Assembly (NCBI GenBank): GCA_951799405.1
Contig: OX637338.1
Span: 2,356,001 to 2,420,000 of the forward strand
Length of the DNA: 64,000 nucleotides
Direction of reading: 5' to 3'
Origin: Agapetus fuscipes
Lineage: Eukaryota > Arthropoda > Insecta > Trichoptera > Glossosomatidae
In this document: positions 33,531 to 46,800 of the stretch, in pieces
How positions within the stretch are numbered: the stretch's first letter is position 1
How the letters are laid out: each line of letters starts with the position of its first letter
The notes under the pieces: model-generated
The model's input: the letters and a program-made list of their open reading frames with translations, nothing else
Database searches by the model: none
Told to the model about the DNA's origin: nothing
Position numbers and translations under genes: made by a program

Positions 33531-34400
33531 GGTTGAAAATGCAACGGTTGTGTAGAGTGCATTTTAAGGAACACAACCGTGTATTTTTTAAGTTTTAAAA
33601 ATAAAGATTTAATTGATAATTTTATAAAATAAAATGCCGAGAATTTGAGTCCCGCCAAAACACAGCGCGATTGGCTAGCCAAGCCGTGACATCACTGGAT
33701 CTGCCAGGCTACCTAGGGGCCTCCTATGAAATGCATACTATCTGAAGATCCAGTGACGTCACATCCAGCTGAATAAAAAATATCCTGTTTTACCGGAAAT
33801 CGAAAATGAGCAAATTTTAAAGAGCTATAATTTAAAAACTACGCCAAATATTCTTTTTTTTTAATGCAGATGCATTTTTACAAATATAGTCTTGTTGATT
33901 GTTGGTGAATGATTATAGTAATTAAAAATAAATAATATAATATAAATAGCTATAAAGTATATAAATAGAATTATTCAGTTTAATGGTATTATTTGAGGTA
34001 TAAAAAAGTATTAGAATAAATCTAAAAATTTAAATTTGATATCATTTTATGAAAAAAAAAGTGAAATTACCCTATTGATAAACTTTCTCAAAGATATCAA
34101 CTTGTTAATGAAGGAAATTCAGGTACAAACAAATGGCCAATACCTGTGTAAGCTATTTTTCTTTATCCTTATCTATTTTAAATAAAATTGATATCATTGT
34201 TACTTTATTACTAGACTCAAGATAATTTCACTTATCTAAATCCAAAGGTGTACTTGCATACACCTACCTATCGGAATTTTATTCTTTCAGGATTTGATAA
34301 AGACATGCGTCATATCCACACTTCTTCAGAGAAGTTTCCGGCAACTTTTGTTGTGATTGTAGGTATCTTTACTAAAACAACCAAATATTTTAATAAATAT
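33531..34400. other. Intergenic, no feature recognised
   Basis: AT-rich, no coding signal or convincing repeat structure seen. Confidence 0.4.
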
Positions 34401-34401
34401 A

Positions 34402-35090
34402 CTCTTAGTTGCAAAGATATATTACATGCATTTAAATAAGCAGACACCTATTAGTTTGCGCTAACACATGTGGATTTACAATATAAAAACCCAACCTTAA
34501 ATGAACAAACACCCTGCAACTCTTGCCGACCTTCCCTGAAACAGGGATGACATTGGCAAAGTGAACCATTTTTACAGCATGGGTGGTCAGCCGCATACCA
34601 ACCTATAAGTCAAGGAACATACACCACAACTTACATTTTTTAAATCAATAAATAATATGTATGGACATCAAAGCTAAAACAAAACAAATTCTAATTTCAA
34701 AAACCCTAGCCGCCAATATTACACATAACCGCCGTTTCTTTCTATCTTTACATACTGCTTTCATTTCCTCCAGAGTCATAACCGCCTTCATACAAGCTCT
34801 CCTTTTATTATGACTCTGGATATTCCATTCATTCGCAATTTTGGATATTTGGTCCATCCATACCATTCTCGGTCTTCCTCTACCACGACATCCATCTATT
34901 CTTGCAACGTATACTTTCTCATTCAGTCTTTCCTCATTCATTCTCTCCATATGCCCAAACCATCTTAACAAACTTCTTTTAATCTTCACTTTCACACTTT
35001 CTCTTGCACCACATTCTTCTCTTACAAAATCACTCAACCTCACCCTATCACTCCGTTTTTTTCCCAACTTCTTAGAAAGTCCATTTCAAG
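34402..35090 (-). mobile_element. RTE-like element, 5'-truncated: RT C-terminus and tail
   Basis: Tail 34402-34619, then 3' UTR and coding part up to 35090 ([56 protein letters not shown]). Confidence 0.88.
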
Positions 35091-35593
35091 TTGTGATATA
35101 TATTAATAACCTGCTTAGAAAAGTAAAGATGTATTGATGACAAACAAGCTTACCCAGGTCTTTATTAAGTCTACTGGGGGCCCTGGTGCAGGGAAAGACA
35201 TGGGAGACGCCCCACGCCATTTATCATCTTATTTATTATGAACTACAACGAATCCGTCTACTAATTAGTGTTTTTAGTGAAAAGTAGCAATTTCTATGCC
35301 ATCTTGTAAAAATAATAAATTGACACTAAGATGATTGATTGGTCATTACGTTAACATTTTTGTTGATATTTATATTGTTGTGTAATACCAATCAATGAGC
35401 AACCTCACTCATGGATTAGGAAATTCCACAGATTTATCGCTAAGAAAATTTGATCATGGAGTAGGCAAAAAAATTTAAACTTGATTTTTTTCTCGACAGA
35501 TCTTACAGGGTCCTTAGCAAACAATAACAAAATATATAAAAACATAATATCTACACAGTTGTCTAATTAAACTTTTTGAATATTAGACGAACT

Positions 35594-35772
35594 GTTATAA
35601 GAGAACTTACATCATTCTAGACATTTCCTCTTCAGGGGAAACCCTCTCTGTACGACGACAGAAGACTTTTTTTGCTCATCCTCAGTCTTCCTGCAGAGAG
35701 GGTGCCTCCTGAAGATGTTGGCTGCGTCGCTAATGAAACGTAGAGAATAATGTAAGTTCTCTTGTAATGGTT
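35594..35772. repeat. Hairpin MITE
   Basis: AAGAGAACTTACATCATTCT at the left and AGAATAATGTAAGTTCTCTT at the right; inner arms AACCCTCTCTG / CAGAGAGGGTG. Confidence 0.75.
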
Positions 35773-35779
35773 CGTTCAA

Positions 35780-36105
35780 TATCTGAATAATACAAAAAAT
35801 TTAACTGTTTCAGCTTTAACGGCTTCAGTTGCCACCTGACTCTCACCCAGGTTGTGCAATTGGTCATTGATGCCTTTTCTATACCTTTCTAATCCCTCTT
35901 TATTGTTCAGGATGTCCAGATTATATCTTAGTCTTGTAGACGGTTTTGATTTATTATGACTCAGTATTTTTTCTTTGAAAATTGCCACAGACAGGAAGTG
36001 ATCTGTGTCACAGTCTGCCCCCCGATAGCTCCGAACATCATGAATCATTCTTAGATGTGTCCTTTCAACGAGAAGGTGGTCAATTTGATTCACTGTTCTA
36101 CCATG
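35780..36105 (-). mobile_element. Retrotransposon endonuclease fragment
   Basis: Frame gives NQIDHLLVERTHLRMIHDVR and SYRGADCDTDHFLSVAIFKE, the C-terminal part of an APE-like endonuclease (D-x-D-H box) of insect non-LTR elements. Cut at the right by SINE-B. Confidence 0.7.
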
Positions 36106-36106
36106 A

Positions 36107-36445
36107 GTCCGGTCGATAGCTCAGTTGGTAGAGTGCTTGCATTCCATGCCGTGAGCTCGGGTTCGAATCCTACCAAGCGCGAGGGTGTCAGAAATGAGTT
36201 CCCGTTTCGGGGTTTATTTCAAACCCCAAAATAAAAATACCGGCAAGGTTTACTCAGCCTTCACAAAAAATGAGTACCAGCTCTCTCGGGACCTGGGAAA
36301 TCCCCACTTCAACTGAAGTGGTTGGCGTAAGGCCGGCCCCCTTACCTGTAAAAATAAATAGGTTCAACTCGCCACATGCGAACCCTTCGGGGATAACGCG
36401 GCAAGAAGTTACACTTTATGTGTAGCTTAGTTGCGTTTAGTTGCG
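36107..36445 (+). repeat. SINE-B, full-length
   Basis: Head GATAGCTCAGTTGGTAGAG and GGTTCGAATCCTACC; body with GTTTACTCAGCCTTCACA; tail CCCTTCGGGGATAACGCGG and TACACTTTATGTGTAGC. This is the best uninterrupted reference copy. Confidence 0.87.
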
Positions 36446-36716
36446 TTTAACTGTGTATAAAAAATAATATAGTAATAAATTATATTTTGTATTGTTTGTG
36501 TATTAACACTGTGAAAATTAATATTGATTAATATTTTAAAATATAAGTGAAAATAAAACAGTGTTTTATTGAATAACCATACTTAATTCCAACTTAAACC
36601 TATAAGTTTTGCATTTTACGCCTAAAATAAGTATATTATTTTAAACTGGATGTATGTAAGTCATCAAATCTTTTAGTACCTATTTTTTTTTTTATTGAAT
36701 TTTTCTTTTATATATA

Positions 36717-36984
36717 TTCCTTGACTAATAGGTCGGTATGAGGCTGGCACCCCATGCTGTCAAAACTTGGTTCACTTTTACCAATGCCACCAGTTTTAGG
36801 GAAAGGCAGCAGGAGTTGCTAAGTTTATGTTCATGTGAGGTTTGGTTTATTTTGTATGTACCTACACAAGCAGCATGTGTAAGCGCGAACTTGCATGATG
36901 ATGATGATACACCTATTTGTAGGCATGCATTAAATATGAGCCTTAAATATTAATATATCATCACAACTTAGATTATATAGATTA
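36717..36984 (+). repeat. RTE-like 3' tail, old sub-family
   Basis: TTCCTTGACTAATAGG to CACAACTTAGATTATATAG; the pogo-like element sits in its microsatellite end. Confidence 0.8.
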
Positions 36985-38297
36985 GGGGAGAGTGGTGAGA
37001 CTTGAACACATTTTTTGTTTTTTTTTTTTTTTACTGACACCAATGACGTTAGGCCAAGTTTCTTGACACTTTTATGCAGGTTGATTATCTAGGTACCTAT
37101 ATGAATTTTACATAATTGATCTAGTTGTTTGTTTTAATACTAAATATTTTTTTCTGAAGGTCGGCAGCTATGTTCAAGTCTCACCATTGGGTTGGAGACT
37201 TGAACACCCCATAGGTGAGACTTGAACATAGGAATGAAATCACACATTATCTAATAAACAACGTTTTTTATTGAATTTTTTCCATGCGAAATATTAAAAA
37301 AAATCTATTTCCTAAGCTTAGGGCATTATAATGGCTTTAGTTGTAGAAACTGTAGAAAGAAAATATTCCCCTTCGTTTCTGAGTGAAATTCTGGCATTTC
37401 TCTCAAGAAAACCTTTACACCATTCTTTCCCAGCTTCTTCTTTTTCAGTCCAAACTGGTGGAAGCTTTTTTTATTGGTTTTTGCATATTGAAATGCAAGC
37501 TATCTAAATTTTTTCGTGGTTAGGCCATGCGAGAGCTCAAGACAGTATGATGCTAATTCTTCTTCTTCGCCTGGAGTGAAAACTGTTGAATTTTTGTAGC
37601 TGGCATAGGTTGCTGCTCCACTTTTTATGATTCATCCTAATGTCGTCCGGTTTATTTTATATTTAAAATCAGTGCTCTTAACCGAAGCTCCATTTTAAAT
37701 CTCCTTGAGAGCCTCATCTAATTTTTCTACAGGAATTCTCTCTGCTCGGACCTTGGTTTCCTTCTTGGGCTGATACTTTTGTCCCATAGCTAAAAATGAA
37801 GAGATAATGCATAATTCCAAAGTAATGTAGCGGTTACGCCCTTGGCACATGCCAGGGTTGCGAGTGCAGGGTAGTGGTGAGATTTGAACATGTTCAAGTC
37901 TCACCACAGTGGGCATGTTCAAGTCTCACGACTTGAAAAATTTAACAACTACAAAATCTACCCACCTTAATGTTGGTTCAATGTTGAAAATTCAAACACT
38001 AAATACACCTCAATGAACAACCTCACTGATATAAAATGTCAGGAACAATAAATCATAGCCTATAAAAAATCTACAGGGTTCGTAAATGTACCAGTAAACG
38101 ACAGAAAAGTACCTTAAAAATTTCAAATAAACCTGCCTTTTACGTTTATGGATATGTCGGCGTGACGTCACAATAAATGGTGGCAGCAGATGACAGTAGA
38201 GCTAATGATGCCAACAAAACAAAAAAAAAACCTCAAATAAAGGCGCGAAAGGGGGGTGTTCATGTCTCCAACCTGTTCAAGTCTGACCACTCTCCCC
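36985..38297 (-). mobile_element. Pogo-like (Tc1/mariner) element, internally deleted
   Basis: Ends GGGGAGAGTGGTGAGACTTG (left) and, in reverse complement, GGGGAGAGTGGTCAGACTTG (right), with TA on both sides (36983-36984, 38298-38299). On the minus strand from 37785 down is a decayed N-terminus of a pogo transposase: MGQKYQPKKETK, a helix-turn-helix-like stretch, then FTPGEEEELASYCLELSHGL; stops interrupt it and no DDE catalytic domain remains. GTTCAAGTCTCACC recurs four more times inside. Confidence 0.8.
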
Positions 38298-38299
38298 TA

Positions 38300-39384
38300 C
38301 ATAGTAGAGTTGCAGATTTGCAGAATGAGTCGCGGAATCTGTTTTTTAAAACAAACATAGAAAAACATTCTCACCGTTGTTGCTGCAGCAGATTTCTTCA
38401 ATACGATGGACTTGTTTGTTGTGGATAATATCCAGGATAAAAAGTACTGCAATGAACTTTCACCAGAAATTAACTGCTTCCACTTCGTCAAATCACAAGC
38501 ATAGAAATATTTGTTTATGGTGCTGATAAAATTAATTGATGGTTTCACAGATAAGAATTGATTATTGTTTTAGGTTTCATTTTGGAGATTGTCAAATTTA
38601 AAGTTGACTAAAACTTCACTTAAATATCTGCATCGTTATCCCTTATTTCTGTTTCCGCAGTAATCGTAATAAAAATCTTAAAAAGTAAAATGGCTAAATA
38701 TTGACTAACACACCTTGATCAGCAGATGATGACTGCCAGCGGTCTACTGATTACACCTCAAGAGCCAGAGAAATGAGAAGCTGGTTCGGTGATTTGAAGC
38801 GCCAAATAAAATTACCTAAGAAAAGTAAACAGTATATCTCCTTGTGTCGATTTGGACTGATTCTCAAGTATATCTGAAGAGTTATAATTGAAAACTTATC
38901 AATAAAGATATTGTTTGGTATCGTAAGTAGGTACCTTTAAATTATCATGAATTTTAAGTATGTGTAGTATTCTACCTGGGGAGATAAGTTGGCTGATACG
39001 GCAGTTCATCCAAATCATTCATTATCTAAGAATAATTGGAGAAGTATGTCGGCATTCGCATGAACACAATAGAAAATATATCCTGTATTCAACAATTTGT
39101 ATAGCGTGAAATGATTTTGAAAATATTGCAACATTGCTATTTTTAAATTGGAAAATAGCAGGGATTGCATTAAAATTAATAAAAAATGATCTTAGTAGGT
39201 AAAACTTGACCTTGAATGAATACTTCATTTATAAGAGAGATTGAATTTTTATGTTGAACAATACCTTTTTATAATATAATTTGCTTTTACTGTTAAGTAA
39301 GTACTTACTTTCCAATATATATTATTTTTTAATAGTTAATGCTTTTTTATGGATATATTTTGTACTTAGTTTAGTAGTTTTAGT
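38300..39384. other. Intergenic, no feature recognised
   Basis: AT-rich, no coding signal or repeat structure seen. Confidence 0.4.
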
Positions 39385-39540
39385 AATTTTTGTACAAGGC
39401 TAATGCTTAAAAATAAAATAAATAAATATTTTTGCAAAAACACGCTCATTTTACAATGGCACAAATTTCGTAAGATACTTATTTTCTTTCAGTTGGAGCT
39501 TTTGTTGAAAACACACACCCTAAAAAGATATTTCACTCCT

Positions 39541-39842
39541 GACCGGTCCATAGTCTAGTGGTTAACACTTCCGACTCATAAGTAAATGTAAGGTTGTGGG
39601 TTCGAATCTCGGCAGAGCACAAAAAATATACCATTTATATTTTCAAATATGCTGGATGAAAAATTCATATACCTTTACCAAAGACCGGTCAATAAAAGTC
39701 CATCAAGCCTTACAGAAAATGAGTCTTGCTTGAGAATCGGCGCTTATAACAGCGACAACCAAGCTCGCAGGGGGCTCTTGAGGTGTGATACACAGAAAAA
39801 CAGCGCTCACCAAATACATTATTCTAATATTATTATTATTAC
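39541..39842 (+). repeat. SINE-A, full-length
   Basis: Head CATAGTCTAGTGGTTAACAC and GGTTCGAATCTC; 3' end CTCTTGAGGTGTGATACAC and AACAGCGCTCACC, then TAATATTATTATTATTA. Best reference copy of SINE-A. Confidence 0.87.
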
Positions 39843-40035
39843 GTCAATGCAAAAAAAATTATGAATCTGTAACTGTATGAAAATACATTTTGGCACTAAA
39901 TAATTGTCAATTTTATTATGATTACAAACAAACAATAGCATAGCATCAATCAGAGTACACAGTTGAAATTTATGGAAGTCATAAATCATTATTCTATGCC
40001 TTTGTTACATTTATAAAACAGTCAAACAGCGCAAA

Positions 40036-40287
40036 TCTATAATATCTATAATCTAAGTTGCAAGGATATATTCATTCAAAGCTCTCAGATGTATGCCCAC
40101 AAACAAACACGTGTAGTTCGCGCTTACAAATGCTGATTGTGTACTTACAAATAAAATCCAAGCCTCAAATGAACATAAGCCCTGCAACTCTTGCCGACAT
40201 TCCCTGAAACAGGGGTGACATTGGCAAAGTGAACCATTTTTTACAGTATGGGGGGTCAGCCTCATACCAACCTATAAGTCAAGGAAT
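40036..40287 (-). repeat. RTE-like 3' tail (solo)
   Basis: TATAATCTAAGTTGCAAGG to CCTATAAGTCAAGGAATG. Confidence 0.85.
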
Positions 40288-40307
40288 GCAAATAATCATT
40301 GTTATTC

Positions 40308-40400
40308 AGTCCATAGTCTAGTGGTTAGCACTTCGGACTTGTAAATGGAAGGGCACGAGTTAGATTCCCGGCGCGGCTCAGAAAAACATATTTTCAGATA
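40308..40400 (+). repeat. SINE-A head fragment
   Basis: CATAGTCTAGTGGTTAGCAC with GTTAGATTCCCGG as B-box remnant. Confidence 0.6.
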
Positions 40401-41370
40401 TGGCCACCTAAAAAGTAAGACTGAAGAACTTATTTGAGAAATCGTGGATTAAACATTTTATTGGGTGTAATTTCTCATAGTAAGTAAACTAATCATAAGG
40501 CAGTGCTAACGAAAAAGCTCTACAATACAAGATTTTCACACTTTGTTAGTGTTTTCTCTAGTAGAAAATAGGAAAAAAGGTGCATTTATCCATCGATATA
40601 TAGAACTGGATGGGCTAAGAAATCAATACTTTGTGAATTAGAAATGCGCTACCCCACTCATCATACAAAAATCCAAATTCAGTCTATCGGTAACCTTCCA
40701 ACTATCAACAGGTGTGTTATCTAAGTGGAAAAAAATCCATATAAATGTCAAACTAGGCATTTTCAAAACTTGCCTACAAAAGAGACGCAATGTGTTAAAG
40801 AACATGGAATAATATTTCACCTTAATCACTATTCTATATGATTACGTTGATAAAATTTATTTTTCGTTTGTCGAAATATTTTGTTCGCAAAAGTGACAGC
40901 CATTTCTAGAACTAGTGATGTTCAAATATATAGATACTTGCTTCTTCAAGTATGTAACTTCTATGCTCGCGGTAATAGATACTTGTGAAAATCATCCCGT
41001 ACACAATGAGGTCGGAACATTTTTGAATTCGGAATTTATCAGATATTTTCATACATTCAACAACACTAGTAACAAATTCGGTTGCCCTGGTGATGTCATG
41101 TTTCCATGGTGATATGTAAATAGATTGAGGACGGAGTAGAGACACGTTGCTTACATAGAAAATGAGCAAAGCATTTCATATGTCGTGAGCGAGACAGCAT
41201 TATAAACAACGTATGGTGTCAAAGACGGTGCATCATGTTGATTGGTACTAAATCTCATGTATACCCTCTCCATTTAATACTTCCTCCATGCATTTATCTG
41301 AGAAACCCATGTTAGCTCAATATGTCACTTATTCAGTTTACCTTCAACGTGTTAATATGCTCTTTGTTGG
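40401..41370. other. Intergenic, mostly unrecognised
   Basis: Only 40510-40595 matches another place (6225-6310, inverted). No gene seen. Confidence 0.4.
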
Positions 41371-41374
41371 GCTT

Positions 41375-41560
41375 GAAAAATTCATATGACTTTACCAAAG
41401 ACAGGTCACCACAGGTCTATACAGCCCTACAGCAGCTAGGTCTTGCTTGAAAATTGGTGCTTCCTATAGCAACAGCCAAGCTTACAGAGGGCTCTTGAGA
41501 TGTGATTCACACAAAAAAAAGACCCTAATAGTATTATTAGTTTTCATTTAAAAATCAATG
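41375..41560 (+). repeat. SINE-A 3' part
   Basis: GACTTTACCAAAGACAGGTC, GGTCTTGCTTGAAAATTGG and GGGCTCTTGAGATGTGATTC. Confidence 0.65.
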
Positions 41561-41644
41561 CATTGTTTCATACAATTCTGACTGACGCAATAGCTGAAGA
41601 ATTGTAGCCAACTGAATGACATAAAATTAAACAATCTCATTTAT

Positions 41645-42995
41645 CTAAGATCTAAGTTGCTAAGATATATTACATGTAAGATTCATCTTAAATGCATTCC
41701 CATAAGCAGACTTACTTGCTTACTTGCATTCAACCATTTGAAGTTGAATGCAAGTAAGACGAAAGTATTGATTTTTGAAAGAGATGATGAAAGTATGAAT
41801 TATGAATTTAAAATTAATGGAATGAATGTTGATGTCGTAAATGAGTTTGTATACCTGGGAAGTAAATTTGAAAAAGATGGAAGAACGATCGGTGAATTTG
41901 AAAGAAGAATAATGAAAGGCAGGTGCGTACTGGGTGCTACCGCTAGCATCGCCAAGAACCAGAATCTTTCAAAAAATGTTCGACTGGCGGTGCACGGTGG
42001 TATACTAGTACCCACTCTGATGTATGGAAGTGAAGCCTGGACGGTGAATGAAAGTGAGATTAGTAAAGTCCATACAGTAGAAATGGACTACTTAAGAAGT
42101 ATGATTGGGAAAAGACGGAGTGATAAGGTGAGGAATGATTTTGTTAGAGAGGAATGTGGTGTAAGAGAAAGTGTGAAAGTAAAGATTAAAAGAAGTATAC
42201 TTAGATGGTTTGGACATTTGGAGAGAATGAATGAGGAAAGACTGACGAAGAAAGTGTATGCTGCGAGAATTGATGGATGTCGTGGAAGAGGAAGACCGAG
42301 AAAGGTATGGATGGACCAAATTTTCGAAATAGCGAATGAATGGGATATCCAGAGTCATAATAAAAGGAGAGCTTGTATGAAAAAGGTTATGGCTCTGGAT
42401 GAAATGAAATAAGTATGCAAGGATCGAAAGAAATGGCGGTTGATCTGTAATGCTGGCGGTTAAAGCTGAGGCTTTTAAATTTAAAAAAAATATGTTTGGT
42501 AGTTTTTTTTAATTTTTTACTGTTTAATTGTTTAGAGTTTATTTGTTTTATATACATATTTGATTGTATTAATTGCTTGTAGATACTCCTTGACTGATAG
42601 GTTGGTATGCGGCTGACCACCCATACTGTAAAAAATGGTTCACTTTGCCAATGTCACCCCTGCTTCAGGGAAGGTCGGCAAGAGTTGCAGGGCTTATGTT
42701 CATTTGAGATTGGGTTTTTTATATTGTAGGTCCACATGCGGCATGTGTAAGCGCGAAATTATGCATGTCTGCTTGTGGGAATGCATTTAATATGAATCTC
42801 AATTGATACATATCTTTGCAGCTTAGATTTAGATTAAGATTTAGATTAGACACGTATAAGTTTGGGCTTACGCATGCTGCATGTGTAAGCTAAAAAGCAT
42901 GTGTAAAATCTCAAATGAACATACGCCCTGCAACTCTTGCTGATCTTCCCCGAAACAGGGGTGACATTGGCAAAGTGAACCATTTTTAGATTCAT
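41645..42995 (+). mobile_element. RTE-like element, 5'-truncated, flanked by inverted tail pieces
   Basis: Inverted tail fragment 41645-41715; coding part 41735-42412 starts at [20 protein letters not shown] and runs to KKVMALDEMK, where TAA replaces the codon after the usual KEV; 3' UTR; tail 42584-42845; then a second inverted tail piece 42850-42995. Confidence 0.85.
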
Positions 42996-43589
42996 AATAA
43001 ATGAGTCGTATACAATTAAAGGTGGCAATGTAGATTTTTTTCTGTAACATTCACATACATCTCTCCTTATCAAAAACTATCCTAGTTTGCCACCTTTGGT
43101 TCTATACAATACAAATAACAGGCTGGTGAAAAAGTTATGTTTTTTATTAGACACTTATCTTAACATGTAATAATTTATCTAAAAATGCAGCATACATATA
43201 GATGTAGGATTAAAAAAACTTCGAGTCAATTTTTGTGTGAAAGACAGTTACAAAAATACAAATACTTAATTATCTAATACTGACAAATATTTCTTGGTTT
43301 ATTAACTCTAAGTACAGAACCATAATAATCAAAAGGAAACCAGTCAAAATCACAAAGAATGTAAAGTTACAATACAAGGATTTCATCAAACGTGGATTCA
43401 GAGCTACATTCATTCCGGAATGTATGACTAGTACAAGATAGCAGCTTAACATTAGTAAATTATGATCTATTCAAAATATAAAATCAGACTATTTACATCA
43501 CAAAACCAAATTTGAATAATTTGACTTAAGTACCTACACTTATCTATATTTGTCCATACAAACTATTGAGTAAATGAGTCCAGGGGAGG

Positions 43590-43775
43590 ATGTCTCGACG
43601 GCCGTCAATAGATCTTACCATACCTATTTGTAGATAGGACAGAATAAAACATGGTGGTGCCTGAACAGCTGACCGTTGTTCCATTCAAAATGCATCAGCT
43701 GTTGATACGCTGCCATGTTTTATTCCGTCCCATCTTCGAATAGATACGGTAAGATCTATCAACGGTCGTCGAGAC
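43590..43775. repeat. Hairpin MITE in the 3' flank of the MPN gene
   Basis: Outer arms GTCTCGACGGCCGTCAATAG and CTATCAACGGTCGTCGAGAC; inner GAATAAAACATGG / CCATGTTTTATTC. Confidence 0.85.
43719..43724 (-). promoter_or_regulatory. First AATAAA downstream of the MPN gene stop
   Basis: Nearest canonical hexamer, 109 nt past the stop at 43833, inside the hairpin MITE 43590-43775. Use of it is inferred. Confidence 0.35.
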
Positions 43776-43832
43776 TTCCACCCCTGACAGAGGACAAAAT
43801 TAAACTTATAAGTAATGGATCGGTTACAGATC

Positions 43833-46800
43833 TTAAATAGATTGCGGGGCTTTGTGCGCTTCAGATATATCTCTGTTTGCTTCATTATTCATTGCCAAAT
43901 TTTGGACTTCAGACTCATCACATGTGACATCATTGTTATCAGATTCATTGTTTGATTTCAACGATGAAATGTTTCCCATGGCTACTTGAGCGATTGTCTC
44001 TGCAATGCTGGAATGTGATGACAAGTTCATCGCAGAAGAAGACGATAAATTGAGGGAAGTGTTGTAATTATCCATTTTGGGCATTTTCGCAGGTGGAGGG
44101 GAGGGGTCACTAGAAAAGTCAGCTTTCCCGGCTTTCTTCGTCAGCTCCAGCATCTGATTGAGGAATGATTCGCCAGGTTTAGGAGCAGGCATGGTGAAAT
44201 CTGTGGCGTAGTCAGATAATTTAGGCATCTTTGGGACAGTGGATATGGAAACATCTGGTTGTTTGGTGATACTGAGATCAGGAGAAAGAGAAAAGTCTAG
44301 TTTTCCCGCAGCTTTTAATGTTGAAATATCCACTTCCGGTAGGACGCGCTCTTTTGCAGCTTTCATCAGATCTTGCGCACTCATCATGTAGAGATTGTCT
44401 TCAGACGACGGCTTATTGACAAGGGGGCTGCTGGTGGACAGGGGCTTCAACAGATTTAAGGTATCTTGCATTTTCAGGATAGATGGAGACAGATACATGT
44501 TATTAGCATCAAGAATACTCTGTGACATGGGATCGGGTATTCCGAGCAGCGCAGAAGTACTGTTGAATTTTCCAGATTGAAACAGAGCATTGGCAATCTC
44601 GGCAGAGCTCAACATTAAGTTGGAGGCCAGATTAGGAGTCATGGATGCCAAACTTGCAGCCAAGGTCGTAGCCGATACTCCTCCAGTTGCTGTTGAAGAG
44701 GGAGTATTCAAAACTGACTTCTCCATTGAACCTCGACTGGACATAAGATTTGCAAAAGTCGAGGGATCTGGGAGTTTAGTACCGGTGAGAGTTGCAGCGA
44801 GGCTTGTAGATATTCCCTGAGGCAAATTAGCTAAGAGATTACTTGTTGCCAACGTATCATAAGTAGGTGTTGAGAACCCTAGAGAAACATTAGAGGAAGC
44901 GCCCAGGCCAAGCGTCATTCCAGTTAGAACGTCTAGCCCTGAACTCAGGCCGGCGTAACTCATGGGCTGGGCACTTTTACTGGATGATTTGGAAGAAGTG
45001 GGTGGGATTGGTATATTTAAATGCGTTGGGATATCAAACTTTCCCATTCCAAAAGTGCCATACCCGCACGTGGGGACAGACAACGGAGGAATTCCAGCAG
45101 GCATACTGACCATTTGCTGCAACGCACTCACAGACGGAATGTTAGGAATCAGATTGGATTGGGGCTTGGAGCTGGGGATAGGCTGGGACACCGCAAGTAT
45201 CGCATCCAGGTCCATCTTGTCATCTCCTTCCTGAGAGCATCCCAGAGCATCTTTGATGAAATTCCACAGCAGTCCGTCGCTTTGCTCTCGCGGGAATTTG
45301 GCGGCGAGAGTGCACTTCAGCTTATCGAGGTAAGTGATATCAGGCTTGTAGTGGTTCATGAACTTGATGCCCTTCTCGTCTATCATGGTGGCGTAGTACT
45401 TGATGCTCTTGGAGATCTGCTCCATGGCGTGCGCCGCCAGGTGGGTGTCGTGGACAACAGCGTACTGCATCAGCAGGGGACGGGGATACTCCGCTGGTCT
45501 CTGTTCAGGGGGCGGCGTCACCCAGTAGCAGGTCAAGGAGGACTCCAACACTGGACTGTCGGGATTGTATGGAGCTGGAATAAAAATACAAAGACAATTT
45601 CATGACAAATAAAATAATACCTGCAGTATAAAACAATGACAATCATTTGCTCAGCGAAAATCTTTCTCAAATCTATAACATGGGCGTAATGAATAACTAC
45701 AAATAATAATAAAATCTTTATTCCAGCCCGGTCACGCGGAGGATGCAATACGTGACCAGCAATATAAAAAAAACATTGATCGAAAGAAACAGATGACAAT
45801 AAAAACAGAAGACAGATGACAGCGTGGAGATGAAGAATGTGTTATGGCTGAAAAACCTATGCTAACGATTTAACAGAAGCATCAAGTGCCTTATACACTA
45901 GAATACGGTCCGGTCAAAAATTTTCCTTGTAGTAAATTGAATTTAATAAACTTACAGCAGATAATGCCGATGCAAGGTGTGTAAGTAAGATCGCTTGGTC
46001 CACGCTTCCGGATCTGATAATCCAGCTGGCTGTCGCAGTCCCTCAGGCTCGGCATGGCAGCGTTGACAGGATGTGAGTGGTACCAGCCGACCAGTGTCAG
46101 CCCCATGCGCTCCAGGGACAGGTGGATCTGCGCCTCCACCATCACAGTCGGCTGAGAGTCCGCCTTGCACGTCAGACAGGGAAAGGCGTGAGTTATAGCC
46201 AAATCTGAAACACAATGGACTTCCAATTTCCAAGATTTCCAATTACATCTAATCTAATCTAATCTAAGCTGCAAAGATATATATCATTTAAGATTTATAT
46301 TAAATGCATTCCCACAAGCAGATATGTATAATTTCGCGCTAACACATGCCGCATGTGGACCTACAATATAAAAACCCAATCTCAAATGAACATAAGCCTT
46401 GCAACTCTTGCCGTCCTTCCCTGAAACAGGGGTGACATTGGCAAAGTGAACCAATTTTTTTACAGTATGGGTGGTCAGCCGCATAACAACCTATAAGTCA
46501 AGGAACATACATGACAAATTACATTTTTAAAATCAATAAAATAACAATATATCGTCGCTGCACGTAAAATTTGACTTATGTGACATATACCTTGTTTTGA
46601 GAAAACAAGAAAAAACTGTTTTAATGTTTTAATTTTAATTCTTTACCAATATTTTAGCACAAAGATGATAGATTTGAGTATTTTAAATATCCTCAATGTG
46701 CTTTTCGCAATATTTTGTAAAAACTTATCCTTCTATTAATAAAAAAGTGCACATACATCATATTACATGATGTGGCGCGCACGCAACTCGTCACATAAGT

